This document shows positions 1 to 7,891 of a stretch of DNA of 25,000 nt, one piece after another. The translations under genes and the position numbers were made by a program. Origin of the DNA: Prorocentrum cordatum (taxonomy: Eukaryota > Sar > Dinophyceae > Prorocentrales > Prorocentraceae); NCBI GenBank assembly GCA_963575745.1, contig CAUYUJ010015303.1:249839-274838 (forward strand). Reading direction: 5' to 3'. Each line of letters begins with the position of its first letter. Position 1 is the first letter of the stretch. The notes beneath the pieces are model-generated. The model was not told where the DNA came from and searched no databases. It was given only the letters and a program-made list of their open reading frames with translations.

Positions 1-59
1 ACGGCGGCGGCGGCGACCCCGTCGACCCCGACGACGACCACGAACGCATGCGCGCTTAC

Positions 60-226
60 CCTCGCGCCCCCGCGCCCTCGCGCCGCCAGACCGCGGCGCG
101 TGCGGCGCGATCGTCCGCGCGCCACCGCCTGCGCGGCAGGCGGCGGCGGCACGCGCGCCACGCCTCGCAGGAGGAGGACGGCAGCACCACGTGCCCCGAG
201 CCGGTGTCGAAGACCATGCGGAACTC
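60..226 (-). CDS. Aspartic protease (pepsin family A1), exon with the first catalytic DTG motif; partial gene
   Basis: Read on the minus strand, this stretch encodes E-F-R-M-V-F-D-T-G-S-G-H-V-V-L-P-S-S-S-C-E. That is the active-site segment of the N-terminal lobe of pepsin-like aspartic endopeptidases (hydrophobic-FDTGS, then hydrophobic-PS and Cys). The D of DTGS is one of the two catalytic aspartates. A second Cys follows six residues after the first, as expected for the small disulfide loop of the family. The start at 226 is chosen because AG at 228-227 precedes GAG, and joining there keeps frame with the exon at 1353-1455. The end at 60 is chosen because GTAAGC at 59-54 resembles a splice donor; reading on hits TAA at 58-56. 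The last ~35 residues are Arg/Ala-rich and do not obviously match the family, so a frameshift or an earlier exon end is possible. The second lobe and second catalytic Asp would lie left of the window. Such enzymes usually act in secretory or lysosome-like compartments; the localisation here is inference. Confidence 0.62.
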
Positions 227-236
227 CTCGGCCGCT

Positions 237-364
237 CGGGGGGGGAGGGGAGGGGAGGGGGAGGAGGGCGGAGGGCGAGGAAGGAGGGGGAGAGGGGGAG
301 GGGCGGGGAGGGGGGACGAGAAGGAGGGATAGGGGGAGAGAGGGAGGGAGGAGGGAGGAGGAGT
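237..364 (-). repeat. Long polypyrimidine tract (minus strand) just before the splice acceptor
   Basis: The plus strand is almost pure G/A here, so the minus strand is about 130 bases of C/T interrupted by very few purines. It ends some ten bases before the AG acceptor at 228-227. This is an oversized version of the usual pyrimidine tract at intron 3' ends. Confidence 0.7.
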
Positions 365-1078
365 TGCCTCCACAGCTTCCTCTGGTGTGCCCGGGCGCCG
401 GGGGTGTCACACCACACCCTCCGCACATGAGGGATGACCAAGGTGGTGATGCCTGGGGACCCTTCACTCGGGGATACCCCCCTAGGAGGCTGTTCAGACT
501 CGCCCCCATCGAGCATGGACTGCTCCCCATCTTCCCGAGTCGGGCCCAAATTTTTCTGTCCCCGGAATCGGGGATGGGGGTCGCCATGCCCCCCCGTGAA
601 AGCCTCCACCCGTGCGTCTGTGACAGGTGCGCAGATCCTAGCAATCCATCTGGACCCCACTTCAGCCACGCGATCGTTTTTTCTTCATTGTTTTGCCGAT
701 CGGCGCGGGCCCCCCAACCCCCCTCCTCCCCCCCAAGGAGTAGATCTCGGCCGTTTTTTGGCGCCTGTTTCGAGCGGGTGAAGTCTCCCCCAGGAGCAGC
801 ACTCTTGCAAACAGTCGCACTAAGCAGAGGTCTGGAGCCAGACCCCCCCCTCCCCCCTCCCTTTCCGTCCAATGTCGAAACGCCGAATAAAAAACGCTCG
901 AATGTCTTGATTTGTTCAAGCGGGGTCCCTGGAAATCCCAACCCGTACCCCAAAGCCAGCTTTCGTCCCGAGCCGCTTTTCACCGTCACGGGGCCCCGCG
1001 AGAACCCTCAGAGACCCGAAAACGCGAACAGCCGTCCGCCACGCTTCTGTTCACGTCATACCTGGGGCGAGGATGAGC

Positions 1079-1254
1079 ATCGTTTAACCGATCCCCATCC
1101 CCATGAGCGTGGCCTGGGCACCACTGGCCGATGTACCTCCCTTCATAGGGGATATGGGCTGTTCCCTTCGAGCTTCCAGGCACATATCCCCAGCTGGAGT
1201 GGTGGGATGGTGGGGATAGGGGATGGGGATGGGGATGGGGATCGGTTAAACGAT
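1079..1254. mobile_element. Short fold-back (MITE-like) element with 26 bp terminal inverted repeats
   Basis: Bases 1079-1104 and 1229-1254 are perfect 26 bp inverted repeats beginning ATCGTTTAACCGATCCCC. They enclose about 124 bp with no coding capacity, which fits a small non-autonomous DNA element inside the protease intron. I cannot see a clear target-site duplication at the flanks (GAGGATGAGC on the left, ACTGAGAGGA on the right), so the mobile origin is inferred from structure alone. The CCCCAT units next to each arm may have expanded by slippage. Confidence 0.5.
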
Positions 1255-1352
1255 ACTGAGAGGAGGGCCCCTGCCTCCCCTGGGCCACTGCGGCGGAGCG
1301 GAGGGCGGACGCGGCCGAAGAGGAGCGGGCGGGTGGGGGCAGGCCGCGGCTC

Positions 1353-1455
1353 CTGCTCGTGGGGGTAGCCGACGCGGATCACCCCAGAGTAGGAGGCCTC
1401 TGGCCCGACCGGGTCGGCAGGCAAGGAGCCGCAGCAAGAGGAAGAAGGGAGGCTT
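1353..1455 (-). CDS. Aspartic protease (pepsin family A1), exon upstream of the active-site exon
   Basis: The minus strand reads ...D-P-V-G-P-E-A-S-Y-S-G-V-I-R-V-G-Y-P-H-E-Q. This matches the conserved start of the mature N-terminal lobe in pepsin-like proteases (Y-x-G-x-I-x-V-G-x-P-x-Q), which lies directly before the F-x-V-x-F-D-T-G active site. Here that continuation is supplied by the exon at 60-226. The length is 103 bases: one base completing a codon plus 34 codons, ending in phase 0 at CAG. The 5' boundary at 1455 is the CAG|A acceptor following a long polypyrimidine run and is uncertain, because it lacks the G usually found after dinoflagellate acceptors. Signal peptide and propeptide exons should lie further right (above 1840) but I could not identify them. 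'Y-P-H-E-Q' replaces the commoner 'x-P-P-Q'. Confidence 0.58.
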
Positions 1456-1469
1456 CTGAACGGGGCGAA

Positions 1470-1835
1470 GGTGGGAGAGAAAGAGAGGGAGAGAGAGGGG
1501 GGGAAGAGAGAGAGAGAGAGAGTGGGGAGCAGGGGGAGGAGGAGGAGGAGGAGGAGAGGAGGAGGAGGAGGAGGAGGAGGAGCAGGAGGAGGAAGAAGGA
1601 GGAGGAGAGAAAAAAGGAGGAGGAAGAGGAAGGAGGAGGAGGAGGAGGAGGAGGGAGAGAGAGGTGGGGGAAGGAGAGGAGGAGGAGGAGGAGGGGAAGG
1701 AGGAGGAGGAGGAGGGGTGGGGGAAGAGGAGGAGGAGGAGGAGGAGAAGGAGAAAGAGGAGGAGGAGGGAGAAGGAGGAGAGAGAGGGAGGGAGGGAGGG
1801 AGAGAGGGAGGGAGGAGGAGAAGGAGGAGGAGGAG
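1470..1835. repeat. Purine microsatellite, mainly (GGA)n with (GA)n and (GGGA)n
   Basis: About 365 bases of nearly pure purine on the plus strand: GAGAGA and GGGAGA runs at 1470-1530, then interrupted GGA repeats to 1835. On the minus strand it is a CTC/CCT pyrimidine tract that leads directly to the acceptor of the exon at 1353-1455, so it probably forms the 3' end of another protease intron. Mirror-symmetric polypurine of this kind can form triplex DNA. The long Glu/Gly/Arg or Pro/Ser/Leu translations here are repeat artefacts. Confidence 0.85.
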
Positions 1836-2390
1836 GTGGTTATGCCACCAGCCCGAGGAGGAGGTCACGCCACCGGCCCGACGTGGAGGCACGAACACGC
1901 CGTTATGATGACCCACGCCGAGGCGTCCTTCAACTGCGGTCGGACCATGAGCCAGAAGAACATCGCTCAAGAACGTGAGACCCTCCGCCGGCCCAAACTG
2001 AAGAGCATTCGAGGGTACCCTCCCACCAGGATGCACAATAACATCCAGCAAGCACGAATAACATCAAGGCATCCTCCCCGAACCGACCTCGACCGTATAC
2101 CTCGGTCCACCCGTACTGCTTCCGACACGACGGCCTCCCAGAAGCTCGACTGTTCAGGATGACCCACAACCAGACCGTCTTTGCCCAGATCGTCAACCAC
2201 CAGTTTGCCGCGATGGTAGCGTACCCGATTGCCGACGACTGCGCGCCAAGACACCACAGAAAAGTCGAAGGCCCTCCAGGAGGGCAAAATTCACTCACGG
2301 GCCTGAAGAATTGCTTCTGTTGTTGAATAGTTAGGGATGCCAGAGCCTCTCGGCTCAAGATGGCTCACTTGGGCCTAGAGCTGAGCAGAG
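1836..2390. other. Unassigned mixed-composition sequence
   Basis: About 550 bases without strong repeats. Earlier exons of the minus-strand protease could lie here, but none of the three minus frames shows a signal peptide or propeptide that I recognise. The minus frames at 1930-2358 (142 codons) and 1967-2287 (106 codons) are open but have no family signature. A 55-codon plus-strand frame at 2159-2326 starts M-T-H-N-Q-T-V-F-A-Q-I-V and is too short to assign. I claim no gene here. Confidence 0.4.
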
Positions 2391-2391
2391 C

Positions 2392-2660
2392 CTAAGAGCG
2401 CCCCAAGAAGCCTCCCACACGGCCCAGGACAGCCAAGAGCCCGTCAAGACGGCCGAAGACGGGGCGGCCCAAGAAGCCCCTGGGAAGCCCCCAAAAAAAC
2501 AGCCCGAAGAGACCCTCTAGACGACCGAGAGGGGCCCAAGACGTCACCAACCAGAAGGCCCCACGAAGGTCCTCAGAGGGCCCACGAGGGTCCCAAGAGG
2601 CCTCCAAGACGTTTCTGCAGGAGCCCAAGACAGCCCAGGTAGGCCCAGCAGCCTCTCCAG
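2392..2660 (-). repeat. G/T-rich phased repeat family, reverse orientation
   Basis: The plus strand shows GCCCCAAGA / GGCCCAAGA / GGCCTCCAAGAC words every 10-12 bases. This is the complement of the CTTGGGGCC units that dominate the right half of the window. The block is short and imperfect and ends near 2660. Confidence 0.7.
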
Positions 2661-2715
2661 CAATAGCAACGAGAGGCGTCACATCTTCTGGCCTTCTTAG
2701 AGGAAAGAGAACTAT

Positions 2716-2846
2716 GCACATACACCGATTCTGGCCAGGCCCATCCTGAGCCCAGGATCGGTGCATACGCCCTCCTGCCTTGGCCAGGAAGGCACCTGCA
2801 CCGACCCTGGGTCAAGGATGGGCCTTACCAGGATCGGTGCATGTGC
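2716..2846. repeat. Double hairpin: two 55 bp arms in inverted orientation, each itself palindromic
   Basis: Bases 2716-2770 and 2792-2846 are imperfect inverted copies of each other, separated by a 21-base spacer. Each arm also contains its own inverted pair of the type CACCGATYCTGG ... CCAGGATCGGTG. The segment can therefore fold either as one long stem or as two adjacent hairpins. It carries no coding signal. It could be two tandem copies of a small palindromic element. Confidence 0.6.
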
Positions 2847-3249
2847 CTAGTTCTCCTCGCCCGACTTCTGGGCGTTGCTCGAAGCGTGGCCAGACAAAGA
2901 GCTGCGCTGCCGCACTGGTGAAACCTGCCCTCGGGGGGGGGGGGGCCGGAAGTGCGGCCGGAAATCCGAACAGCCGCGGGAAGCCCACCAGAACCTGTGG
3001 GCGACGCAACGCTCTGGGCACTCCAGGCTGTACCCCGTGCGGCCAGGTGCGCCGCTACGCCGGCGAAGAGAAAAAAAGTACGCACACGTGTTCTACAGAA
3101 ACACGCGAACAGCAACAAAACAAAGCAAAAACAGTCGCGGCGATGCCCAGGCCTGCGCTGCCCATTGCCCACAAGATCGCCCCCGGAAACATTTGTTTGA
3201 TCTCCCATGCACATAGCACTCCTCGCAGCACTGCTGCTGACTGGGTCGT
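2847..3249. other. Flank of the PPR tract, no supported gene
   Basis: GC-rich at 2850-3060, with a run of 12 G at 2935-2946, then A-rich on the plus strand at 3065-3130. The minus-strand frame that carries the PPR motifs stays open through here, but its translation no longer resembles PPR repeats. It may be 3' sequence of the PPR relic or an intron. Confidence 0.35.
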
Positions 3250-3664
3250 CTCCCAGGCTTCCTGGGGCGCACAGCGGAGCAGCGCCAGAACCCCATGCCA
3301 CTGCTCGCCCTTCTGACACGCGCCGGCCGCAGAGCCGCAGAGATGTCGGTGACGTTGGTACCAAGCTCGACTCCCACACCTCGCCGAGCACCGCCAAGAG
3401 CATCTGCTGCTGCTCGCCCCTCTCGCACGCGCTGATCCCAGCGCTGCACAAGACGACGTCGAGTTTCGACTTCGCATCCCGCAGATCGCTGAACAGCGCC
3501 AAAGCCCGCTGCCACTGCTCGCCCTTAGCGCACGCGCCAATCCCAGCGCTGCAACTGATGACGTCGGGTTCCAAGGTTGTCTCCCACATCTCGTTGAGCA
3601 GCGCCAAAGCCTGCTGCCACTGCTCGCCCTTATCGCACGCGCTGATCCCAGCGTTGTAGCTGAC
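3250..3664 (-). pseudogene. Pentatricopeptide repeat (PPR) tract, about four motifs, frameshifted
   Basis: On the minus strand from 3664 downward the frame gives V-S-Y-N-A-G-I-S-A-C-D-K-G-E-Q-W-Q-Q-A-L, followed at 35-residue spacing by I-S-C-S-A-G-I-G-A-C-A-K-G-E-Q-W and V-L-C-S-A-G-I-S-A-C-E-R-G-E-Q-Q. These are successive PPR motifs (helix-turn-helix RNA-binding repeats, usually in plastid or mitochondrial RNA processing). A fourth motif (G-A-C-Q-K-G-E-Q-W-H) is recognisable only in another frame. Frame changes near 3350-3358 and 3325-3335 separate it from motif three. The tract begins right after CTAGTCAG, a possible acceptor, and an in-frame TAA lies just upstream. There is no start Met, organelle transit peptide or C-terminal domain, so it is either a set of exons of a larger gene or a decayed fragment. 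I favour a relic because of the two shifts. Confidence 0.6.
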
Positions 3665-3774
3665 TAGGGCTTACCGATGGCCTACTGGCCACGAAATCCG
3701 TCCGAGATGTTCTGGTGAACCAGCGCAGAGATGTTGCCGAAAGGCTTCGTCACGTCATGACCGTTGGCCCGAAC

Positions 3775-3905
3775 CTTGCCTCCGCTGTTGCTGCCTGCAG
3801 CTGCAGGGTGCTGCTGCCTGCAGCATGCTGTTTCTGCTGCTTATGTTTGCTGTGCTGCCGTTTTCTGCTTCGGACTGCTGTTGTTCGGTATTGCTGTTGA
3901 GGCTG
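3775..3905. repeat. CTG/TGC-rich block
   Basis: Imperfect GCTGCTG and CTGCAG words dominate, with no stable reading frame signature. The same kind of block recurs at 10850-11185. Both copies stand directly before a GAGCGAGGA block, so the two parts seem to belong to one composite repeat. Confidence 0.55.
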
Positions 3906-3954
3906 CAGAATCCTGACTCATGGTACCCTTGATGGATGTCCCGACCCGCAAGCA

Positions 3955-4150
3955 CGTGAGTGGAGCCAAGGAGCGAGGAGCAAGGAGCGAGGAGTCGTGG
4001 TCGAAAGGGGAGGTGGGACAAGCGGGGAACGATCAGCGAGGAGCACGGAGTGACAAAGGGAGCAGTGACGGCCGAGCAGGGAGGTGGGCGAGGAGGAGTG
4101 AGGGCGAGCCGGAGGAGGGGGCAGCAGCCGCCCGTAGCCAGGAGGGAGAA
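3955..4150. repeat. GAGCGAGGA minisatellite block (copy 1)
   Basis: Purine-rich 9-10 bp words of the form AGGAGCGAGGAGC recur imperfectly. The minus strand gives S-L-L-A-P-R-S-S-L repeat translations that are artefacts. Related blocks lie at 10290-10560 and 11220-11570. Confidence 0.6.
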
Positions 4151-4154
4151 GCAA

Positions 4155-4300
4155 AGGGGGCCGCTTGGACCCTGCATAGGCGCCTCTTTGGGCCTTTCCT
4201 AGCCTTCTTGGGCCCTCGTGGGCCACCTTGGGCGCCACTTGGGTTAGGTCGGGCATGTCCCCCTACAGTCGGATTTGACGAACAAATGTTTCTAAAAATC
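4155..4300 (+). repeat. Short G/T family copy ending in the conserved 30 bp terminus (reverse)
   Basis: Units such as CTTTGGGCC, CTTCTTGGGCC and ACCTTGGGCG recur every 10-12 bases from 4185 to 4245. They are followed at 4246-4275 by the reverse complement of the terminus also seen at 5599-5628, 7862-7891, 11934-11964 and 24515-24544 (core TGCCCGACTT). Confidence 0.55.
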
Positions 4301-4302
4301 TG

Positions 4303-5136
4303 CCGACCTTGTCGGCGTGTAAAATGGGTTGTTCTTCTCGTCCGTGCCTCCTTCCCTTTCCCACCTTCTCCGTCTCCTTCTCGTTGGTGTCCCCCTTCTC
4401 CTCCTCCTCCTCCTTCTCCTCCTCCTCCTCCGTCTCTTCCTCCTTCATCGCTTCCTCCTGCGTAAAGAAAACTGACTCGAAGGGTTTCCCCTTCCATTTC
4501 TTCCCTTCCTCGGCCGCGGGGGGGGGGTCCCGGGAGACACTCAGGGGGGGTCCTGGGGGGGGTCCCGGGGGGGGTCCCGGGGGGTCCCGGTCAGAATACC
4601 ACCTCCATCCTCCTCCTCCTCCTCCTCCTCCTCCTCCTCCTCCTCCTCCTCGGCGTCTTTTCACCTTTTCCATCTCCTTTTCGTTTGTCTCCTCCTCCTT
4701 CTCCTCCTCCTCCTCCTCCTCCTCCTCCTCTCCTCCTCTCCTCCTCCTACTCCTTCTCCTCGTACATTGACTCGAAGGTTTCCCCTTCCCTGTCTTCCCT
4801 TCCCCGCCGGGGGGGGGTCCCAGGGGGGTCCCGGGGGGGGTCCCGAGGGGTCCTGGTCCGAATACCTCCTCCCTCATCCTTCTCCTGGGCGTCTTTGTTA
4901 TCTTTTCCATCTCCTCTTCGTTGTGTTGTCTCCTCTTCCGCCTCCTTCTCCTCCTCCTCCTCCTCCTCCTCCTCCTCCGCCGGGGGGTCCCGGGAAGCCC
5001 GGGGAAATCCCGGGGGGGTCTGGGGGGGTCCTGGTGGGGGGGTCCCGGGTTCAGAATACCACTTCCCTCCTCCTCCTCCTCTCCTCCTCCTCCTCCTCCT
5101 TCCTCCTCCTCCTCCTCCTCCTCCTTCCTGAGCGTC
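4303..5136. repeat. Composite repeat: hairpin start, (TCC)n arrays and GGGGTCCCGG blocks, three copies
   Basis: It starts with a small hairpin, CCGACCTTGTCGGCGTGT (4303-4320). (TCC)n stretches follow (about 4390-4445, 4605-4655, 4690-4760, 4940-4978, 5068-5135), alternating with G-run blocks at 4518-4590, 4809-4856 and 4982-5050. Each G block has runs of 4-10 G separated by TCCC and is followed by a GAATACC word. The fixed order (GACTCGAAGG, CTTCCC, G block, GAATACC, TCC array, TTTTCCATCTCC) shows a repeated unit rather than chance. A single related copy sits at 14349-14700. Confidence 0.75.
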
Positions 5137-5405
5137 CTTTTGCCACTTCTCCATCTCCTTTTCGTTTGTCTCCTCCCTCCTCCTCCTCCTCCTCCTCCTC
5201 CTCCTCCTCCTCCTCTCCTCCCTCCTGCCTCCTCCTCGCTCCTCCTCCTCCTCCTCCTCCTCCTCCTCTCCTCATCTCCTGTTCCTCCCATCCTCCCCTC
5301 CTCCTCCTCCTCCCCCCCTCCTCCTCCTCACTCCTCCTCATCCTCATCCTCCTCCTCCTCCTCCTCCTCCTCCTCATCCTCCTTCTCCCCCTCCTTCTCA
5401 CATAC
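5137..5405. repeat. (TCC)n microsatellite
   Basis: About 270 bases of nearly uninterrupted CCT/TCC with a few CAT interruptions near 5335-5375. All long frames here are Ser/Leu/Pro or Arg/Glu homopolymer translations and not genes. Confidence 0.9.
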
Positions 5406-5598
5406 TTCCTCCACCTACCCTGTCACGTTGTCCTTTAGCTCCTTCCTGTGATCACACATCCCGTCGCCATCGACGGCCAAAACCTTCAGGGTCGGCGGCA
5501 CCGGCCGTAAGGCCTTCACAATAGCCAAAAAATACACCGGAAACATTCAACAATGTTGACATTAAACGTTCCCATAATATGTTATGACTATGTTTGCT
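5406..5598. other. Low-copy AT-richer spacer leading to a repeat terminus
   Basis: Contains GTCGGCGGCACCGGCCGTAA (5489-5508), which resembles sequence at 18344-18363. It also contains GTAAGGCCTTCACAAT, which resembles 14739-14755 near the end of the related composite copy. From about 5560 it becomes AT-rich (ATAATATGTTATGAC). No gene is seen. Confidence 0.35.
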
Positions 5599-5628
5599 AT
5601 TCCTCCTGTAGAGGGACACGCCCGACTT
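5599..5628 (+). repeat. Conserved 30 bp terminus of the G/T family, copy
   Basis: Contains TCCTCCTGTAG and GCCCGACTT in fixed spacing, as at 7862-7891 and 24515-24544. AT-rich sequence lies on the left and the first CTTGGGG units begin within about ten bases on the right. Confidence 0.6.
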
Positions 5629-6275
5629 AACACTTGGGGCGTCTTGTACCGTCTGGGGCTCTCTGGGGCGCCCCTGGAGCTGCACGCCCCCTATACGGGC
5701 CAGCGGGGCCCAACGTTACGGCAGAAGAGGCACCCAAGACGGGCCCAACTGCCCAAGCCTCCAAGACGCCCCAAGAGAGATCCGCAAGGGTCCCCAGGAC
5801 AGCCCCGAAAGGCACAACTCGCACCAATTCCTGTGGAAAGCGTGCATTTTTGGCTCGTTGGTTTTTGTTTGTCTTCGCAGCGTTCCAGCAGGCCCTGGAG
5901 GCTTCCCCAATTTTCCCCAAGACAGAGGCCCCCGTCAGAGCCCCCAGACGGCCCAAGAGGGCCCCAGGACGGTCCAACGCCAGGGAGCCCCCTTGGAGAC
6001 GGGGGTGGGGACCCACTCGGGTACCTCCGGGCCTCTTTTGGAGCAGGAGAGAAGAGGAGAACGGGGAGAGAAGTTTCCTGGGGCCTTGTTTGGGGTCTGG
6101 GGCTTCCTTTGTGGCTACTGTCGCGCAGGTCCCAGGTGTCATCCCTAATCGACCGTGGGTGGGGGGGGGGCGAGGCTGCCTGGTGCGCAGGGAGGAGAGG
6201 AGGAGAGGGTGACGGAAGGAAGGCGAGCAGAAGGAGGCGAGGGCATCAGAGAGAGGAGTGTGGAGGCACCCAAAC
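5629..6275. repeat. G/T family copy with internal orientation change, plus purine-rich tail
   Basis: 5637-5700 carries CTTGGGG-type units. At 5710-5815 and 5925-5985 the units are reversed (CCCCAAGA), and from 6080 they run forward again. The conserved A/T-rich core is present in reverse at 5823-5857 (TTCCTGTGGAAAGCGTGCAT). The segment 6030-6130 (GAGAAGAGGAGAACGGGGAG, then a CTTGTTTGGGG word) is repeated around 7900-8000, 8625-8720 and 8850-8960. 6180-6275 is purine-rich, and its GTGTGGAGGCACCCA word is echoed near 8838. Confidence 0.65.
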
Positions 6276-6309
6276 GAAAATAGTCAAAAAAACATTCAAC
6301 AATAATCAA

Positions 6310-6349
6310 AAACGAACAAACAACAACAACAGCAACAACAACAACAACC

Positions 6350-6440
<91 letters not shown>

Positions 6441-6441
6441 T
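6310..6441. repeat. (CAA)n microsatellite
   Basis: About 130 bases of CAA repeats with rare CAG, CCA and CAT units. The poly-Asn and poly-Val translations are artefacts. Confidence 0.92.
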
Positions 6442-7480
6442 TACTAGCACGTGGGGACACTCCGTTCTCACCAGTGCCAGGGTTTTCATAGGACGGCGGG
6501 CCAATACCCCCACTTTGTGGGGGGGCCGGTTCAAGCTCTACCACATTTCCAAACGACTCTTCGCCACCACCCACACCCAGCTTCCCGCCCTATGACGTTC
6601 GGACACTTCACTTCGTGGCCTGCGGACGACCGTGGCTACTACACTGGCGCATGGGTACAGTGACTTGTTGTGGTAACATTTTCTGGACGCTAGCTTAGTA
6701 TACGACTTTTCCCCCTGTTCCAACACTGGACACCTGTACTGGTTTTTGATGGTAACGTGTTCCTGACGCTAGAATAGGAAACCACGGTAAACCAGTACGA
6801 CGCCGGTACTGTCTGTAGGTCCTACAATGATATGGACTGCTTTGGCTGGTGAGGCGCTAGCGTCTGATACGGCGCGCGCGAGGACCTACGGTGCGATTCG
6901 TATGATTTTATGTTGCGCGGTGCTAAAATTCCTAAGAAACCCAATGGTTTTTGAAGATTTCGGCGTGCGCGCGCAAAGAAGATGTGTCCCGCATGGTATT
7001 ATTTGACAGGGATGATGGCCCTGGCAGGTGCGCAACCGTTGTTGGAGAAGTTCGAAGCACGTGAAAAAGTTGCTCGCAAAAGCCCGTTTGACAGAAATGT
7101 TTAAAAAGTGTTGGGTTTCCTACAAATCCGCAAGAGCGCGCGGGATGAAATTTTGACACTTTTTGTTTGAAAAACCATTGGTTTTTTATGTTTTTATGTT
7201 AAAATCGCTACGAACACTAAGGTTTTGGAAGGATTTCGTCTTGCGCGCGCGAATGTCCACTTTACCTTATTTTTTGCAAGGGATTCTTGAAGTTTGGTTA
7301 TGTTAGAACAAGAAATGTCCACTTTGCCTTATTTTTTGCAAGGGAAAACCGCCCGTAACAAAACAACCGGATCCGGACCAACCCGTTTTGCCGGAGACTT
7401 CCTCACGAAAATGATGAAAACATGGCTGCGGCCTAGGCGCGGCGAGGGGGCCGTGCACCAGGGGTCCCAACAATACTTAT
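6442..7480. other. AT-richer island between two (CAA)n arrays, with internal direct repeats, no gene seen
   Basis: This kilobase lacks the G/T units and differs in composition from everything around it. It contains an imperfect ~80 bp tandem pair (starting about 6645 and 6724, each with TGGTAAC and GACGCTAG words). It contains a ~50 bp direct repeat at 6925-6974 and 7201-7250 that ends in TGCGCGCGC, and a 32 bp repeat at 7252-7283 and 7314-7345 (31 of 32 identical). An odd palindrome, AAAAACCATTGGTTTTT, is centred on 7178. Short frames exist on both strands without recognisable motifs. It might be a non-coding mobile element bounded by the CAA arrays, or low-copy intergenic DNA. Confidence 0.45.
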
Positions 7481-7498
7481 TCTTTAGAAGTAATAATG

Positions 7499-7501
7499 TT
7501 C

Positions 7502-7545
<44 letters not shown>

Positions 7546-7567
7546 CGACAACCACAACAACAACAAT

Positions 7568-7607
<40 letters not shown>

Positions 7608-7831
7608 GCAGCAGCAGCAGCAACAACAACACCACCAACAACAACAACAACAACAACAACCACAACCACAACCACAACCACAACCACAACCACAACAACC
7701 ACAACAACCACAACAACCACAACAACCACAACAACCACAACAACCACAACAACCGCAACAACCACAACAACCACAACCACGACCACAACCACAACCACAA
7801 CCACAACAACAGCAGCAGCAGCAACAACAAA
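7499..7831. repeat. Compound (CAA)n microsatellite with CAACCA, CAACAACCA and CAG sub-arrays
   Basis: CAA repeats at 7500-7605 give way to a CAG patch at 7606-7621, then ACAACC six-base units (about 7660-7692), then nine-base ACAACAACC units to about 7775, then six-base units again and a final CAG patch. The sub-arrays are single-base variants of CAA that expanded locally. Long Gln/Asn/His or Val/Leu/Trp frames are artefacts. Confidence 0.9.
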
Positions 7832-7861
7832 ACGTCCCAAACTATTATACTATTTTCGAAT

Positions 7862-7891
7862 AATCCTCCTGTAGAATAACAGGCCCGACTT
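7862..7891 (+). repeat. Conserved 30 bp terminus of the G/T family, copy
   Basis: AATCCTCCTGTAGAATAACA followed by GGCCCGACTT. The preceding ~30 bases (CGTCCCAA, ACTATT, TCGAATA words) match the flank of the 24515 copy, so the conserved block is longer than 30 bp on the left. It starts almost immediately after the (CAA)n array. Confidence 0.6.

Larger units (their letters stand above)
227..1352 (-). other. Probable GA-AG intron of the aspartic protease gene
   Basis: On the minus strand the upstream exon ends CAG|GAGCCG at 1353/1352 and the downstream exon begins CGAG|GAGTTC at 227/226. Joining them gives ...P-H-E-Q|E-F-R-M-V-F-D-T-G, an unbroken protease lobe. The intron starts with GA and ends with AG, and the acceptor is followed by G; non-canonical GA/GC donors and an AG|G preference are described for dinoflagellates. 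The trinucleotide GAG occurs at both junctions, so the exact cut is ambiguous by up to three bases. The interior (about 370-1350) shows no convincing gene on either strand. It holds a fold-back element at 1079-1254 and C/T-rich blocks. A 422-codon open frame on the plus strand (100-1368) runs antisense across both exons and has no family signature. Confidence 0.5.

Noticed and set aside
100-1368. 422-codon open frame on the plus strand
   Set aside because: It runs antisense across both protease exons and through purine tracts. It has no domain-like composition and is best explained by GC-rich sequence with few stops.
2159-2326. 55-codon plus-strand frame starting M-T-H-N-Q-T-V-F-A-Q-I-V, loosely like the start of some bacterial IS4-type transposases
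   Set aside because: Similarity is limited to about ten residues from memory, there is no DDE region, and no terminal inverted repeats are visible.
2340-2359. CCAGAGCCTCTCGGCTCAAG, resembling the dinoflagellate spliced-leader sequence just before ATGG
   Set aside because: Only the last eight bases match well. A similar GGCTCAAGATGGC word on the minus strand near 22745-22757 arises inside the G/T family, so the resemblance is probably chance from repeat units.
4263-5451. Long Ser/Leu/Pro and Arg/Glu/Gly frames up to 342 codons
   Set aside because: They are translations of (TCC)n and G-run blocks, open in several frames at once, without any non-repetitive domain.
6500-6560. GGTTCAAGCTC resembling a tRNA B box
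   Set aside because: No matching A box upstream and no acceptor stem pairing could be found.
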